Part shown: positions 23,726-33,355 of the stretch, one piece after another
Layout: every line of letters starts with the position of its first letter
Numbering within the stretch: position 1 is the first letter of the stretch
Origin: Coriobacteriia bacterium
GTDB taxonomy: Bacteria > Actinomycetota > Coriobacteriia > WRKU01
NCBI GenBank assembly: GCA_009784095.1
Contig: WRDL01000001.1
Span: 1 to 41,666 of the forward strand
DNA: 41,666 nucleotides
Reading direction: 5' to 3'
Notes under the pieces: model-generated
What the model was told of the DNA's origin: nothing
Database searches by the model: none
Seen by the model: only the letters and a program-made list of their open reading frames with translations
Program-made: the position numbers and the translations under genes

Positions 23726-24289
23726 CTATACGCGCTTGATGTAGCGACCACCTTCACGAGTGTCGATCTGGAGTTTCTCTCCGATGTTGACGAACAGCGG
23801 CACCTGGATCACCGCACCGGTCTCAAGGGTCGCGGCTTTCGTCCCACCTTGGACGGTATCACCCTTGAATCCGGGCTCGGTCTCAGTAACCGTCAGTTCG
23901 ACGAACATAGGGGGCTCCACGCCGATACGATCTCCGTCAGCCGTCAGAACCTCGACCTCCATGTTTTCCAGCAACCATTGTTTGGCGTCTCCGATAAAAC
24001 CCGGATCGAGTTCAACTTGTTCATAGGTATCGGTGTCCATAAAATGATAGGCGGTGCCATCATTGTAGAGATACTGCATCCTTTTCTTCTCGACGCGTAC
24101 ATCATCGAACTTGTCCTGCGGGCGGAATGTGTACTCGACGATACGCCCGCTCTCGAGTTCCTTGAGCTTGGTGCGCACGAACGCAGGACCTTTGCCCGGT
24201 TTGACGTGTTGATAGTCCATGATGATCTTGCGTTTGCCTTCATGCATGATGCACATACCGGTCTTGAATTGAGGGGTTGAGATTGCCAC
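23726..24289 (-). CDS. efp: Translation elongation factor P
   Basis: 187 residues, three beta-barrel domains. The P-site loop is KPGKGPAFVR (KPGKG near residue 33), the tip that contacts peptidyl-tRNA at polyproline stalls. No modification-enzyme gene (epmA, earP, ymfI type) is visible nearby; several actinobacterial EF-Ps with this loop act unmodified. The C-terminus has FVNIGEKLQIDTREGGRYIKRV, canonical. GTG at 24289 has AAGGAG seven bases upstream. It is the last clear gene of the alaS-aro-efp run. Confidence 0.98.
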   Translation of the reverse strand: MAISTPQFKTGMCIMHEGKRKIIMDYQHVKPGKGPAFVRTKLKELESGRIVEYTFRPQDKFDDVRVEKKRMQYLYNDGTAYHFMDTDTYEQVELDPGFIGDAKQWLLENMEVEVLTADGDRIGVEPPMFVELTVTETEPGFKGDTVQGGTKAATLETGAVIQVPLFVNIGEKLQIDTREGGRYIKRV

Positions 24290-24349
24290 CGCGCTTCTCC
24301 TTCTATCGGTGCGCCCAGGTCCGTGCGGGCGCCTACTCTTGCGTCTCGA

Positions 24350-25456
24350 TTATACCGCAAGCTCGATGAGCTCTTTGGGTGAGCCTGTCAGCATCTGATA
24401 CCCCTGGTCGGTGACGACCACGAGATCCTCGATCCTGACACCGAGAACTCCCTCGAGATAGATACCCGGCTCGATCGAGGTGACTGAACCGGCTTTGATC
24501 GTACCCTCGGAGATGGGTTTGAGACTGGGAAGCTCATGGACATCGAGCCCGATACCATGCCCGGTACCGTGACCGAACTGCTCCCCGTATCCGGCGTTGT
24601 CGATGATCGTCCGAGCGGCTGCGTCGACATCGGCGCTCCTCGCGCCCGCACGCACCGCTTCGATCGCGTTGAGCTGCGCGTCGAGCACGATCGCGTAGAT
24701 CTCTTTTTGCAACGCGCTCGCTTGACCGACACAGATCGTGCGCGTCATATCCGCTTTGTAGCCTTTGAATTGTGCCCCGAAATCCATTGTGAGCAGATCA
24801 CCTATCTGGAGGCGGTACCCACCGGGCTTCGCGTGAGGCATAGAGCCGTTGGCTCCCGCTGCCACGATCGGCTCGAACGCCATCGCCTCAGCACCCAGTC
24901 GACGTAGCGTGAACTCGAGCTCGAGCGCGACCTCCGACTCGGTCTGACCCGGCTTTATGAACTCCAGCATATGGGTGAACGCCTCATCGGTGATCCGTTG
25001 CGCCTGTTCGATCCGCGCGATCTCCTCGCGGTCCTTGATCTCGCGCACATCCTCGATCAGACGGTGCGTCGCGACGATCTCGCGTCCCTCCAACGCTTCT
25101 TTCCATTTGAGGAATTGCCCATACCCCATGGTGTCCTCGATGCCGATACGAACCGGCGCGAGCTGATCGATCATCTCGACCGCGCGTTCACGTACCTCAT
25201 GGCGCGCAAGGATCACCTCGAAATTGTGAGCGGCCGCCTGACCGCTCGCGACCTCGAAGTAGCGCGAATCGATGAGCGCGATCGCTCTGTCGGCGGTCAC
25301 GAGTGCGATATGAGGATTCTCCACGTCGGCGATGCCATCGAACCCGGTCGCGTAGACCACGTTGGTCGAATAGTTGATAATAAGCGCATCGAGACCTTCC
25401 TGCTTCATAGAGGCACGGATGCGGCTGAGCCGATCACCGCTCTGGGCGGGGCTCAT
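24350..25456 (-). CDS. M24 metallopeptidase, Xaa-Pro aminopeptidase type
   Basis: 368 residues. An N-terminal creatinase-like domain (about 1-130) precedes the pita-bread catalytic domain. The five metal ligands are visible: Asp in TMDFGAQ, Asp in KADMTRT, His in FGHGTGHGIGLDVHE, Glu in SIEPGIYLE and Glu in VRIEDLVVV. It probably removes the first residue from peptides with Pro at position two, or cleaves Xaa-Pro dipeptides. It sits directly upstream of efp, a frequent Gram-positive arrangement, and overlaps aroQ by ATGA at its start. Confidence 0.94.
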   Translation of the reverse strand: MSPAQSGDRLSRIRASMKQEGLDALIINYSTNVVYATGFDGIADVENPHIALVTADRAIALIDSRYFEVASGQAAAHNFEVILARHEVRERAVEMIDQLAPVRIGIEDTMGYGQFLKWKEALEGREIVATHRLIEDVREIKDREEIARIEQAQRITDEAFTHMLEFIKPGQTESEVALELEFTLRRLGAEAMAFEPIVAAGANGSMPHAKPGGYRLQIGDLLTMDFGAQFKGYKADMTRTICVGQASALQKEIYAIVLDAQLNAIEAVRAGARSADVDAAARTIIDNAGYGEQFGHGTGHGIGLDVHELPSLKPISEGTIKAGSVTSIEPGIYLEGVLGVRIEDLVVVTDQGYQMLTGSPKELIELAV

Positions 25457-25968
25457 CGCTGATCGCCTTCCCTCAGCCCGTCATATTCGTCATCTCCGCG
25501 TGCTAGAAGATCGGGCTCATCGGGGTCAACGTCGTGTCGCGCATTCTCTTCGATCAATGCATCGATACCGCGCAGATAGCTGCGGACCCCCTCCCCCGAG
25601 TATTGTGCGATGCAGACGGGCGCGATCACGCTCTCGCGACGGAACTTCTCACGCGCGGTTATGTCGCTGAGATGTACCTCGACGACCGGGACGTCGGTGC
25701 CGGCAACCGCATCGCGTAGCGCGTAACTATAGTGCGAATGCGCCGCAGGATTGTAGACGATGCCTTGGTATTTGATCGGGGCCAGATGGATCTGCTCGAT
25801 CAGCTTTTCCTCAGAGTTGGATTGGAACGCTTTGGTCTTGACTCCACGCTCGGCGGCATAGTCGTGGACCATATCCATGAGCTCTCCCAAGGTCTGGGAT
25901 CCATAGATCTCTGGCTCGCGCGTACCGAGCATGTTGAGGTTAGGACCATTCAGAATAAGAAATCTCAT
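25453..25968 (-). CDS. aroQ: 3-dehydroquinate dehydratase, type II
   Basis: 171 residues. It dehydrates 3-dehydroquinate to 3-dehydroshikimate. Motifs are NGPNLNMLGTREPEIYGS (with catalytic Arg/Tyr loop), YNPAAHSHYSYALRDA, and EVHLSDITAREKFRRES. The family is about 145 residues; this one has an acidic C-terminal extension of some 25 residues (about EENARHDVDPDEPDLL onwards). The start follows the aroB stop directly (ATG TAA ATG). Confidence 0.96.
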   Translation of the reverse strand: MRFLILNGPNLNMLGTREPEIYGSQTLGELMDMVHDYAAERGVKTKAFQSNSEEKLIEQIHLAPIKYQGIVYNPAAHSHYSYALRDAVAGTDVPVVEVHLSDITAREKFRRESVIAPVCIAQYSGEGVRSYLRGIDALIEENARHDVDPDEPDLLARGDDEYDGLREGDQR

Positions 25969-27093
25969 TTACATCCCACTCGCTTCCCAGAGACGTAGAT
26001 GCTCGAAGACGATACTGTCGTCGAGTTCTGCGACCTCCCACGCTCCCAACGCTTTCATCAAGACCATGCGGATCTTTCCGTTGCGGACCTTCTTGTCAGA
26101 GAGCATCGCTTCCATCGTATCGAGTGGCGACCATCGTTGCGCCACGACCGGGATCTCGAACATGTCGAGCAGCTTGTCTTGGCGACGCACCGTCTCGATC
26201 GAAGCACCCGATATCTGAACCGAGACCCGTGCGGCGAATCGGATGCCTTCAGCGACCGCGATACCGTGTGCGATCTGTCCGTAACCGGCAAGACGTTCGA
26301 TCGCGTGTCCGAGGGTGTGTCCGTAATTGAGACACTCGCGCGCACCATGATCCTCGGGATCACTCGCAACCACGATCGCCTTGAATTCCATACATCGAAG
26401 CACGAGATCTGTCAGGACCTCGCAATCACGCGCGAGGATCTTCTCAGCGTTGACCTCGCACCACGCGGTGAATTCGTCTCCATCGAGAAACGCGGTCTTT
26501 GCGGCTTCGGCCAGACCACTCTTGAATTCACAGTCAGGTAGTCCTACGAGCGCGCGCATATCGGCCATGACCGCGATCGGCTGATGGAACGCCCCCGCAA
26601 GGTTCTTTCCTGCCGCCAGATCGATAGCCGCCTTGCCACCAACGCACGCATCCACCATCGAGAGCAGAGTGGTCGAGATGATGGCGTATTTGACGCCGCG
26701 CATGTAGGTATGAGCGACGAATCCGGCCAAATCGCTGACCGCTCCACCGCCCAACGCGATGATCAGGTCGTCTCGACCGACCTTCGCGTCCGCGATCGCT
26801 TCAAGCAGTTCACCGGCGACTTCCCAGGTCTTACACGCTTCCCCGTCGGGGACTGTCAGAGGGATCACTTGGACTTCTTTGGTGATGAACACCGTCTCAA
26901 TGCGAATACCGAAGAGCTCTGCGGTGGTCTCATCGGCGATCACCACAACTTTCTTCGGTTTTGCGACCGAGACGACATAGGTCGCGAACATCGAGATGGG
27001 ATTGTCACCCACGAATACCGGATACTCTGCGACACCCACATCGAGATCGACTCGAGTGACCGCTCCGAACCTCTTACGCGTGAAATATGCCAC
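25969..27093 (-). CDS. aroB: 3-dehydroquinate synthase
   Basis: 374 residues, full length. It converts DAHP to 3-dehydroquinate using NAD and a divalent metal. Visible motifs are VPDGEACKTWEVAGEL, IALGGGAVSDLAGFVAHTYMRGV, ISTTLLSMVDACVGGKAAID, and the metal-binding region LAEAAKTAFLDG with LNYGHTLGHAIE. GTG at 27093 has AAGGAGG six bases upstream and overlaps aroK by 20 bases. Part of the shikimate cluster. Confidence 0.97.
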   Translation of the reverse strand: MAYFTRKRFGAVTRVDLDVGVAEYPVFVGDNPISMFATYVVSVAKPKKVVVIADETTAELFGIRIETVFITKEVQVIPLTVPDGEACKTWEVAGELLEAIADAKVGRDDLIIALGGGAVSDLAGFVAHTYMRGVKYAIISTTLLSMVDACVGGKAAIDLAAGKNLAGAFHQPIAVMADMRALVGLPDCEFKSGLAEAAKTAFLDGDEFTAWCEVNAEKILARDCEVLTDLVLRCMEFKAIVVASDPEDHGARECLNYGHTLGHAIERLAGYGQIAHGIAVAEGIRFAARVSVQISGASIETVRRQDKLLDMFEIPVVAQRWSPLDTMEAMLSDKKVRNGKIRMVLMKALGAWEVAELDDSIVFEHLRLWEASGM

Positions 27094-27628
27094 TATCCGC
27101 CTCCTTGAGCAGCTTTTCTATTTGATCACATACCTCATCGAGCGTCAGCCCGCTCGTATCGACGGTCCGATCGGCGACGATCTCATAGAGTTCTTCGCGC
27201 GCGACCATCATTTCCGCGATCTCTTGCGGTCCATCGACCGCTTGGATCAGTGGGCGGGTGGAATAATCCTCGAGACGAAGCTCGATCTGATCGGCTGACA
27301 TCTGTAAGTATATGGTGAACGCGCTCTCTTTGAGTCGCTCGACATTCTTCGGGTCGAGCACCACGCCACCGCCGCACGCGATGAGCGCCGGCGCACCGTT
27401 GAGCGCATCTTCGAGCAACTCGGTCTCAAGTCCCCGAAAGAAACGCTCTCCATTCCGCTCGAATATCTCGGTTATCGTCATACCTGTATACGTCTCGACC
27501 TCTTGGTCGATATCGATGAATGCGACGCGCAACCTCTCGGATAGCTCGGCGGCAACACTGGTTTTGCCTGCTCCCATGAATCCAATGAAGGCGACAGTGA
27601 CCGCCAGAGGAGCGTTATCGCAGGTCAT
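27074..27628 (-). CDS. aroK: Shikimate kinase
   Basis: 184 residues. It phosphorylates shikimate at the 3-hydroxyl. The P-loop is GFMGAGKTSVAAEL, the shikimate-binding Asp lies in FIDIDQEVE, FFRGLETELL and ACGGGVVLDP supply the conserved Arg and the GGG loop. The lid region has YSTRPLI. ATGA overlap with aroE upstream; overlaps aroB by 20 bases downstream. Confidence 0.97.
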   Translation of the reverse strand: MTCDNAPLAVTVAFIGFMGAGKTSVAAELSERLRVAFIDIDQEVETYTGMTITEIFERNGERFFRGLETELLEDALNGAPALIACGGGVVLDPKNVERLKESAFTIYLQMSADQIELRLEDYSTRPLIQAVDGPQEIAEMMVAREELYEIVADRTVDTSGLTLDEVCDQIEKLLKEADSGIFHA

Positions 27629-28503
27629 AAGGTCATTCCTTCTTCCCCGGCTTTGGTGATCACTTCCATCAACTCGTCGTCAGGTGTGGTCGCACCCCAG
27701 ATACGTGCTTGCTCGAGCGCTTGTGCATAGAGCATCGCTCTGCCATCCAGCGCATCGATACCGCGCGAAGTTGCTTCCTTGATCAGCCGAGTGGTGCCGT
27801 GCGGGCGATAGACCACATCGAAGACACTCGCTGCGTACTCTTTGAACCACGAGAGCGGAAAGACCAACTCGTCATGGGCGGAGATTCCCAGAGTGGTGGC
27901 GTTGATTGCGCAGTCGAAACGCTTACCGGGTGGAACGGTCGAGGCGCTCAATCGGGTGACTTGCGCGCCACCCGATACGCTCTCTTCGACCGTATGGATG
28001 CATCCTTGTGCTTTGCCGAGCGAGCGACCGACCACCTGAATCATCGCTGCCTCTTGAGCTTGGAGTGCATAGACGATGGTGCGGGCAGTCGCACCGGTCC
28101 CGAACACTACGAACGTGCGGTACTTGATCGGTGAGAGTAGCTTCTGTATCGCGCTGGTGAACCCCGCGACATCGGTGTTGTCGACCTGCCACAACGCCGG
28201 TGTACCCTTCTTGATGCCCGTGCGCCGCGTCAATGTATTGGCGCTCTCCAGCGCGTCGACCTCCTCAGAGCGTTCGCCTTCCAGGTTCGCGACCAGTGGT
28301 TTATAGGGTGCGGTGATTGCAAGACCTTCAAAGGTACCCTCCGCAAGCCACGACGCAAGATCTTGCGCAAGTTGCTCTGCGGTGAGCGGATCGATCCGTC
28401 CCATCGTCGCGTCGCGGCCCTCATGCGCAAAGATCGCGTCATGGATAATCGGGGACAGTGAATGAGTGATGGGGGTTCCGATAACGGCGAATTTCTGGGG
28501 CAT
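27625..28503 (-). CDS. aroE: Shikimate dehydrogenase
   Basis: 292 residues. It reduces 3-dehydroshikimate with NADPH. The N-terminal substrate site TPITHSLSPIIHDAIF, the catalytic Lys region TAPYKPLV (family T/N-V-P-x-K), QVDNTDVAGF and the dinucleotide motif VVFGTGATARTIVYAL are present, followed by NATTLGIS and ALDGRAMLYAQA near the end. The presence of PYK instead of the usual PhK is a mild variation. No aroC or aroA was found in the window. Confidence 0.93.
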   Translation of the reverse strand: MPQKFAVIGTPITHSLSPIIHDAIFAHEGRDATMGRIDPLTAEQLAQDLASWLAEGTFEGLAITAPYKPLVANLEGERSEEVDALESANTLTRRTGIKKGTPALWQVDNTDVAGFTSAIQKLLSPIKYRTFVVFGTGATARTIVYALQAQEAAMIQVVGRSLGKAQGCIHTVEESVSGGAQVTRLSASTVPPGKRFDCAINATTLGISAHDELVFPLSWFKEYAASVFDVVYRPHGTTRLIKEATSRGIDALDGRAMLYAQALEQARIWGATTPDDELMEVITKAGEEGMTL

Positions 28504-28530
28504 AGGGTCTTCGGCGCTTTCTCTCGTAGT

Positions 28531-29025
28531 TTAAAGACTCTTGAGAGGTTGTCTCTCGCGAAGGATCAGTCTTTCCAGATGACGCAGCAATAAGGTGTGC
28601 TTCAGATCATATTCGGTCAGCGGCTTGACCATGATAGTCGTCATGAAGAGCAAAGTCCCGCCGAGCACATCGGTGAAGAACTGATCGCCGACGACCACGG
28701 CATGCCACGGCCAGGTTCGTTCTTTCCACAGACCGAGCAAGAACGCCGGCGGAAGCGGTTTGATCGCCTTATCGACGAAATCGACGTCCAACTGGGTCGA
28801 GGCCTCACTAACGCGTCCGAACCAACTGTTCGATACCATGACCACACCGATACCGGCCGCTTTGAGATCAGCGACCCACTTGATGATCTCGGGAGCCATA
28901 GCGTCCTCGTCTCGAGGAAGAATGGTATTGTCCAGATCGAGGACGACCGCTCTCTTGCCCTTCTCGGCAAGCCACTGGGGAGTGATACCCAATACCGATT
29001 CAAGATAATAGGTCGGGATCGCCAT
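28531..29025 (-). CDS. yqeG: HAD-family phosphatase, YqeG type
   Basis: 164 residues. The HAD nucleophile motif is VVLDLDNTILP, with the second motif VMVSNSWF and the fourth in VVVGDQFFTDVLGG. The N-terminus TYYLESVLGITPQWLAEKG is typical of the YqeG/TIGR01668 subgroup, whose physiological substrate is not established. The gene often neighbours aroE in Gram-positive bacteria, as here. Its ATG overlaps the mltG stop as TAATG. Confidence 0.92.
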   Translation of the reverse strand: MAIPTYYLESVLGITPQWLAEKGKRAVVLDLDNTILPRDEDAMAPEIIKWVADLKAAGIGVVMVSNSWFGRVSEASTQLDVDFVDKAIKPLPPAFLLGLWKERTWPWHAVVVGDQFFTDVLGGTLLFMTTIMVKPLTEYDLKHTLLLRHLERLILRERQPLKSL

Positions 29026-30302
29026 TATTGTCCGAACACTTCTTGCGAGATGCGAGTCGCCTCTTCGTGCTCCTCGAATGTGGTCGAGAAGGTCTGCTCG
29101 CCGGTCGTGCTCGTCAAGACGAAATACAGATACTCGGTCTGCGCGGGACGGGCCGCCGCCTCAAGCGAGAGACGTGACGGTGATGCGATCGGTCCGGGAG
29201 GCAAACCTTCGTTGATGTAGGTGTTATACGGGCTCGAGATGCGCGTATCCGCGTCGCTTAACCGCAGGTCTGTCAGCCGCTCGGGCGGAAGCAGAAACTG
29301 GACGGTCGAGCAGAACTGGAGCAACATAGCGCTCTCGAGTCGATTATCTATCACGCTTGCGACCAGTGGGCGCTCGTCATCCAGACGCGCCTCGCGCTCG
29401 CAGAGGGAGGCGATGGTCACCAGCTCGGCAACGCTATAGCGCTCAAGTCTATCCGCTGGCACCTCGATCGACTTCCAGACCTCATCGAAACGTGCGAGCT
29501 GACGCTCGATGACGTCATCAACGGTCGCATCAGCGGTGAATTCATAGGTATCGGGGAACAGAAATCCCTCGAGGGAATCCATGAATGCTCCCTCGAGATA
29601 GGGATAGCGATCCACGTAATCGGGCGCCGCGCTCTTTGCGCGCTGCTCGAATTCGGTCGGAGAGAGACCGAGTTGATCGGCGACCGATTGGGCCACCTGA
29701 TCGATCCGCAGTCCCTCGATGATCGTCACGCGCACGATCTCGGCAGTCTCCGGAGGGATCGAGAGCGCCGCGATAGCGGCATCATAACCGCTCCCGGTGA
29801 TCAACATGAACCGTCCGGGTTGGAAGTAGGTCCCTCCCCCTTTGAGCCGAGCCATTATCTGGAACATGAGCGGATTGGCGACGATACCTCGCTCGACCAA
29901 GATGTTGGCGATATCTCTCACGCCCGAGCCTTCCGGGATGATGACGGCGACCTCTTTGCCAGGCTCCACATCAGGTCCTGTCGAGCGGATCAATTGATAC
30001 CACCCACAAAAGACCATTGAGATGATCAGTGCGGCGATTGCGACCAGTGCGATCAGCGCGACCAGTGGGCTTTTCGACCGATACGGTCTCAGCGTGCTGG
30101 TCGAATGTCTCAACGTATCGGTTGAATCTTTGCGTCTGCTCGCGCGCGTGGGAGAAGCACCGCTGTCATCGAGCGTACTCTTCCCTTCGTTTCGTGTCTC
30201 ACGATGGGTCAGACGCGAGGAATCATGCGCACGGATCCTATCGGAGAGTTTCTCGCCCTTCTCTTTGGGCTTTCTCGGTCTATAGTCGATAGAGCGACTC
30301 AC
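29025..30302 (-). CDS. mltG: Endolytic murein transglycosylase MltG
   Basis: 425 residues. A long charged cytoplasmic region (1-75) precedes one membrane helix (about 79-100), a LysM-like segment (VIIPEGSGVRDIANILVERGI) and the YceG/MltG catalytic domain. The catalytic Glu is in ASLCEREARLDDE, and SSPYNTYINEGLPPGPIASPS is the family signature. It cleaves nascent glycan strands near the membrane and sets their length. It lies between ruvX and yqeG. Confidence 0.96.
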   Translation of the reverse strand: MSRSIDYRPRKPKEKGEKLSDRIRAHDSSRLTHRETRNEGKSTLDDSGASPTRASRRKDSTDTLRHSTSTLRPYRSKSPLVALIALVAIAALIISMVFCGWYQLIRSTGPDVEPGKEVAVIIPEGSGVRDIANILVERGIVANPLMFQIMARLKGGGTYFQPGRFMLITGSGYDAAIAALSIPPETAEIVRVTIIEGLRIDQVAQSVADQLGLSPTEFEQRAKSAAPDYVDRYPYLEGAFMDSLEGFLFPDTYEFTADATVDDVIERQLARFDEVWKSIEVPADRLERYSVAELVTIASLCEREARLDDERPLVASVIDNRLESAMLLQFCSTVQFLLPPERLTDLRLSDADTRISSPYNTYINEGLPPGPIASPSRLSLEAAARPAQTEYLYFVLTSTTGEQTFSTTFEEHEEATRISQEVFGQ

Positions 30303-30305
30303 TGA

Positions 30306-30725
30306 TTAATCCATTCTCACTTGGTCCATATAGGTCTGCAGTAGGAGCGCGGCAGCGACCATATCGACGCGTCCGCGTGCTTCTTTCTCACTGGTGCCCG
30401 CCTCACGCATCGCTTTTTTTGCCTCTTTCGACGAAAGTCTCTCGTCGATGTAATGGATGGCAATACCGAGCGGCGCCAGATAGTCCGCGACGAATTCGCG
30501 TATCTGGCGCGCTTGTGGTCCTTCCTCCCCTTTCATGGTGAGCGGAAGACCGACCACCGCGCTGTGGATCTCATAATCCTCGATCAGACGTCTGAGTCCG
30601 CGCTGATCCGCTCTGAGCTCGACCACATCGAGTACGGCGAGCGGCGAGGCGATCGTTCGATTCGGATCTGAGATCGCGACCCCCATCCGTTTTTGACCGA
30701 TATCAAACCCTATCAAACGGCTCAT
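30306..30725 (-). CDS. ruvX: Holliday junction resolvase-like RuvX (YqgF)
   Basis: 139 residues. An RNase H-like fold with the first acidic residue in IGFDIGQKRMGVAISDP, the second in HSAVVGLPLTMKGEEGP, and IHYIDERLSS carrying the Glu of the third motif, ending RVDMVAAALLLQTYM. YqgF proteins act in 16S rRNA 5' maturation and have been proposed as alternative resolvases. ATGA overlap with alaS, the most common bacterial neighbour. Confidence 0.96.
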   Translation of the reverse strand: MSRLIGFDIGQKRMGVAISDPNRTIASPLAVLDVVELRADQRGLRRLIEDYEIHSAVVGLPLTMKGEEGPQARQIREFVADYLAPLGIAIHYIDERLSSKEAKKAMREAGTSEKEARGRVDMVAAALLLQTYMDQVRMD

Positions 30726-33346
30726 GATCGAAGCGTGACCCCTAAGATCTCGCCCACCTTGGCAAGGGCGTCGTCGATGTGCGCAATCTGATCGGCACCA
30801 CCTTGTGCCATCGTCGGTTTGCCCCCTCCACGACCGCCGAGCACATGCGCGATTTCCTTGACGAGCGCACCGGCGTCGAATCCACGTGCGACCGCCGCGT
30901 CATTGGCCGCCGCCAGATAGATAGCCTTCTTCGTATCTTTATCGGTGCCGATGAGCACGACCGCGTCACGTCCTTGGGTGCGAGTCGCATCCCAGTAGGG
31001 CTTGAGGTCTGCGGCGGACAAGTGGTCGACCTTATCGACGACGAGACGATAGCCCTCGATCTCATAGGTGATCTCATCAAGGGATCTCCCACTGTCCTCA
31101 GGTTTTGCGCTCAACGCCTGCTTGAGGCGTGCTTCGGTCTCTTTGAGCTTGGTAGCCAGCGTTGTGACACGATCGGCGACCTCGCGAGGTGCGACATGCA
31201 ATGTGGAGGCAGCGGCTTGGACCTGCCGATCTCGCTCGAGCAGATGCTCGTATGCATCCAGACTCGTCACCGCCTCGATGCGGCGCAGGTTCGCGCCGAC
31301 CGACTCCTCATTGATGATCTTGAACAGACCTATCTCGGCGCTTCTCCCGACATGCGTGCCACCGCAGAGCTCCTTGGAGAACGCGTCTATATCGATGACC
31401 CGTACGAACTCACCGTACTTCTCTCCGAACAGCGCGGTCACCCCTTGTTCGCGGGCGGTCTCAAGTGATGTCTCGAACGCGCGGACCGGGATATTCTCGA
31501 ATATTTTACGATTTACTAGGTGCTCGACCTCGTCGATCTGCTCGTCGGTAAGCGCTTCAAAATGCGTGAAGTCGAAACGCAGACGTTGCGGCGCCACCAA
31601 GCTTCCGGCTTGAGCCACATGGGAGCCCAAGACCTTGCGCAGCGCGGTATGAAGCAGATGCGTAGCGGTGTGGTTGCGGGCGATGCGCTCTCTGCGCTGT
31701 GCGTCGATCGACACGCTCACCTTGTCGCCCACTTTGAGCGAACCTTCTTTGACACGTCCGCGATGAAGATAGTGACCCTCATTGATCGACGTATTCTTTA
31801 CTTTGAACAGCGCACCTTCCGCGGTCCTGATGTGGGCCTTATCTCCTGATTGACCGCCCTGCTCGCCATAGGCGGAAGTGCGATCGAGCAGTATCTCACC
31901 GCTCTGACCGGGCTCTAACGCATCGACGCGCTTACCCTTGCGGATCAGCGCGAGCACCGTCGCATCGGTCTCATCGAGCGCGTAGCCGACAAAATCGGTC
32001 GGCTCGAACTCACGCGCGAGTTCGGTGTATACGCTGCTTTGGTCCCAGCCCTCATCTTTTGCCGTGGCGCGCGCGCGACTCTTCTGCTCTTCCATACGAG
32101 TAAGATATCCTTCCTCGTCAACGTTGATAGCGCGTTCCCCGGCTATCTCGACGGTCAGATCGAAGGGGAACCCGTAGGTGTCGTGCAAGACGAAAATGGT
32201 CTCACCGTCGAGCGTGTCGCCCTCAGCAAGTGAACCAAGCGCCTCGTCCAGATACGCCAGCCCGGTGCGCAGTGTAGCGCTGAAACGCTCCTCCTCTGCG
32301 GCAACGACGCCCGCGATCAAGTCGCGATGCTCGGATAACTCGGGATAGGCATCGGACATATTCTCGATGACCTGGTCGGTCATCTGCACCATGAACGGAT
32401 CGGAGACGCCGAGTAAGCGTGCGTGCAAAACCGCCCGGCGCAACAGACGGCGCAAAATGTAACCGCGTCCCTCATTTGAGGGCAGCACGCCATCGGCGAT
32501 CAGGAACGCGACGGCACGCGCATGATCGGTGATGATGCGCAACGACACGTCGGATCTTGGATCGCGTCCGTACGTGGTATGGGTGATCTCCTGAATGAGC
32601 GTCATGATATTTTGCATCAGATCGATCTCGTAGTTGGATTGCACCCCTTGCATGATGGCGGCCATACGCTCAAGACCGAGTCCGGTATCGACGCTCAGCG
32701 CGCTGAGCGGAGCGAGGTTACCCTTTTCGTCACGATCATACTGCATGAACACGAGGTTCCAGTACTCAACGAAGCGGTCGCATTCACAGCCTACTTTACA
32801 GTCGGGACCGCACGAATACTCCTCGCCACGGTCATAATACAGTTCGCTACAGGGGCCGCATGGACCGGTCGGTCCGGCAGCCCAGAAATTATCTTCCTCG
32901 CCAAAGCGCACAACACGTTCGGCAGGGATGTCGGTCAGCTCGACCCAAAGGTCTGCCGCCTCATCGTCATCGGTGAACACCGATGCCCATAGGCGATCGG
33001 ACTCCAATCCCAGAATCTCGGTGGAATACTCATAGGCCCATGAGATCGCCTCGCGCTTGAAGTAGTCGCCGAAGCTGAAATTGCCGAGCATCTCGAAGAA
33101 CGAGAGGTGTCGACCGGTCGTGCCGATGATATCGATGTCGTTGGTACGCACGCATTTTTGCGCGGTCGTGGCGCGTGTGGTATCGAGTTTCTTAATACCG
33201 AGGAACACCGGTTTGAAAGGTACCATGCCGGCGACGGTCAAAAGAAGCGCAGGGTCATCGGGAACAAGCGACGCACTCGGAAGGCGTGTGCATCCTTTAC
33301 CCTCGAAAAAATCGAGAAAACTCTCGCGGATCTCAGCGGTTTGCAT
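30722..33346 (-). CDS. alaS: Alanyl-tRNA synthetase
   Basis: 874 residues, full length. The aminoacylation domain begins MQTAEIRESFLDFFEGKGC with motif 1 and SLVPDDPALLLTVAGMVPFKP. The editing domain has RNHTATHLLHTALRK (HxxxH zinc motif) and ELCGGTHVGRSAEIG. The C-terminal DHHA1 domain has LGGRGGGKPTMAQGG. Two Cys-rich segments (GPCGPCSELYYDRG and SCGPDCKVGCECDRF) sit in the catalytic domain; the second is an insertion seen in many Gram-positive AlaRS proteins. Confidence 0.98.
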   Translation of the reverse strand: MQTAEIRESFLDFFEGKGCTRLPSASLVPDDPALLLTVAGMVPFKPVFLGIKKLDTTRATTAQKCVRTNDIDIIGTTGRHLSFFEMLGNFSFGDYFKREAISWAYEYSTEILGLESDRLWASVFTDDDEAADLWVELTDIPAERVVRFGEEDNFWAAGPTGPCGPCSELYYDRGEEYSCGPDCKVGCECDRFVEYWNLVFMQYDRDEKGNLAPLSALSVDTGLGLERMAAIMQGVQSNYEIDLMQNIMTLIQEITHTTYGRDPRSDVSLRIITDHARAVAFLIADGVLPSNEGRGYILRRLLRRAVLHARLLGVSDPFMVQMTDQVIENMSDAYPELSEHRDLIAGVVAAEEERFSATLRTGLAYLDEALGSLAEGDTLDGETIFVLHDTYGFPFDLTVEIAGERAINVDEEGYLTRMEEQKSRARATAKDEGWDQSSVYTELAREFEPTDFVGYALDETDATVLALIRKGKRVDALEPGQSGEILLDRTSAYGEQGGQSGDKAHIRTAEGALFKVKNTSINEGHYLHRGRVKEGSLKVGDKVSVSIDAQRRERIARNHTATHLLHTALRKVLGSHVAQAGSLVAPQRLRFDFTHFEALTDEQIDEVEHLVNRKIFENIPVRAFETSLETAREQGVTALFGEKYGEFVRVIDIDAFSKELCGGTHVGRSAEIGLFKIINEESVGANLRRIEAVTSLDAYEHLLERDRQVQAAASTLHVAPREVADRVTTLATKLKETEARLKQALSAKPEDSGRSLDEITYEIEGYRLVVDKVDHLSAADLKPYWDATRTQGRDAVVLIGTDKDTKKAIYLAAANDAAVARGFDAGALVKEIAHVLGGRGGGKPTMAQGGADQIAHIDDALAKVGEILGVTLRS

Positions 33347-33355
33347 GTAGGTTCC

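Noticed and set aside
24311..24332. GCGCCC/GGGCGC inverted repeat between the M24 peptidase and efp
   Set aside because: Six-base stem, ten-base loop and no T-run; probably chance in GC-rich spacer sequence.
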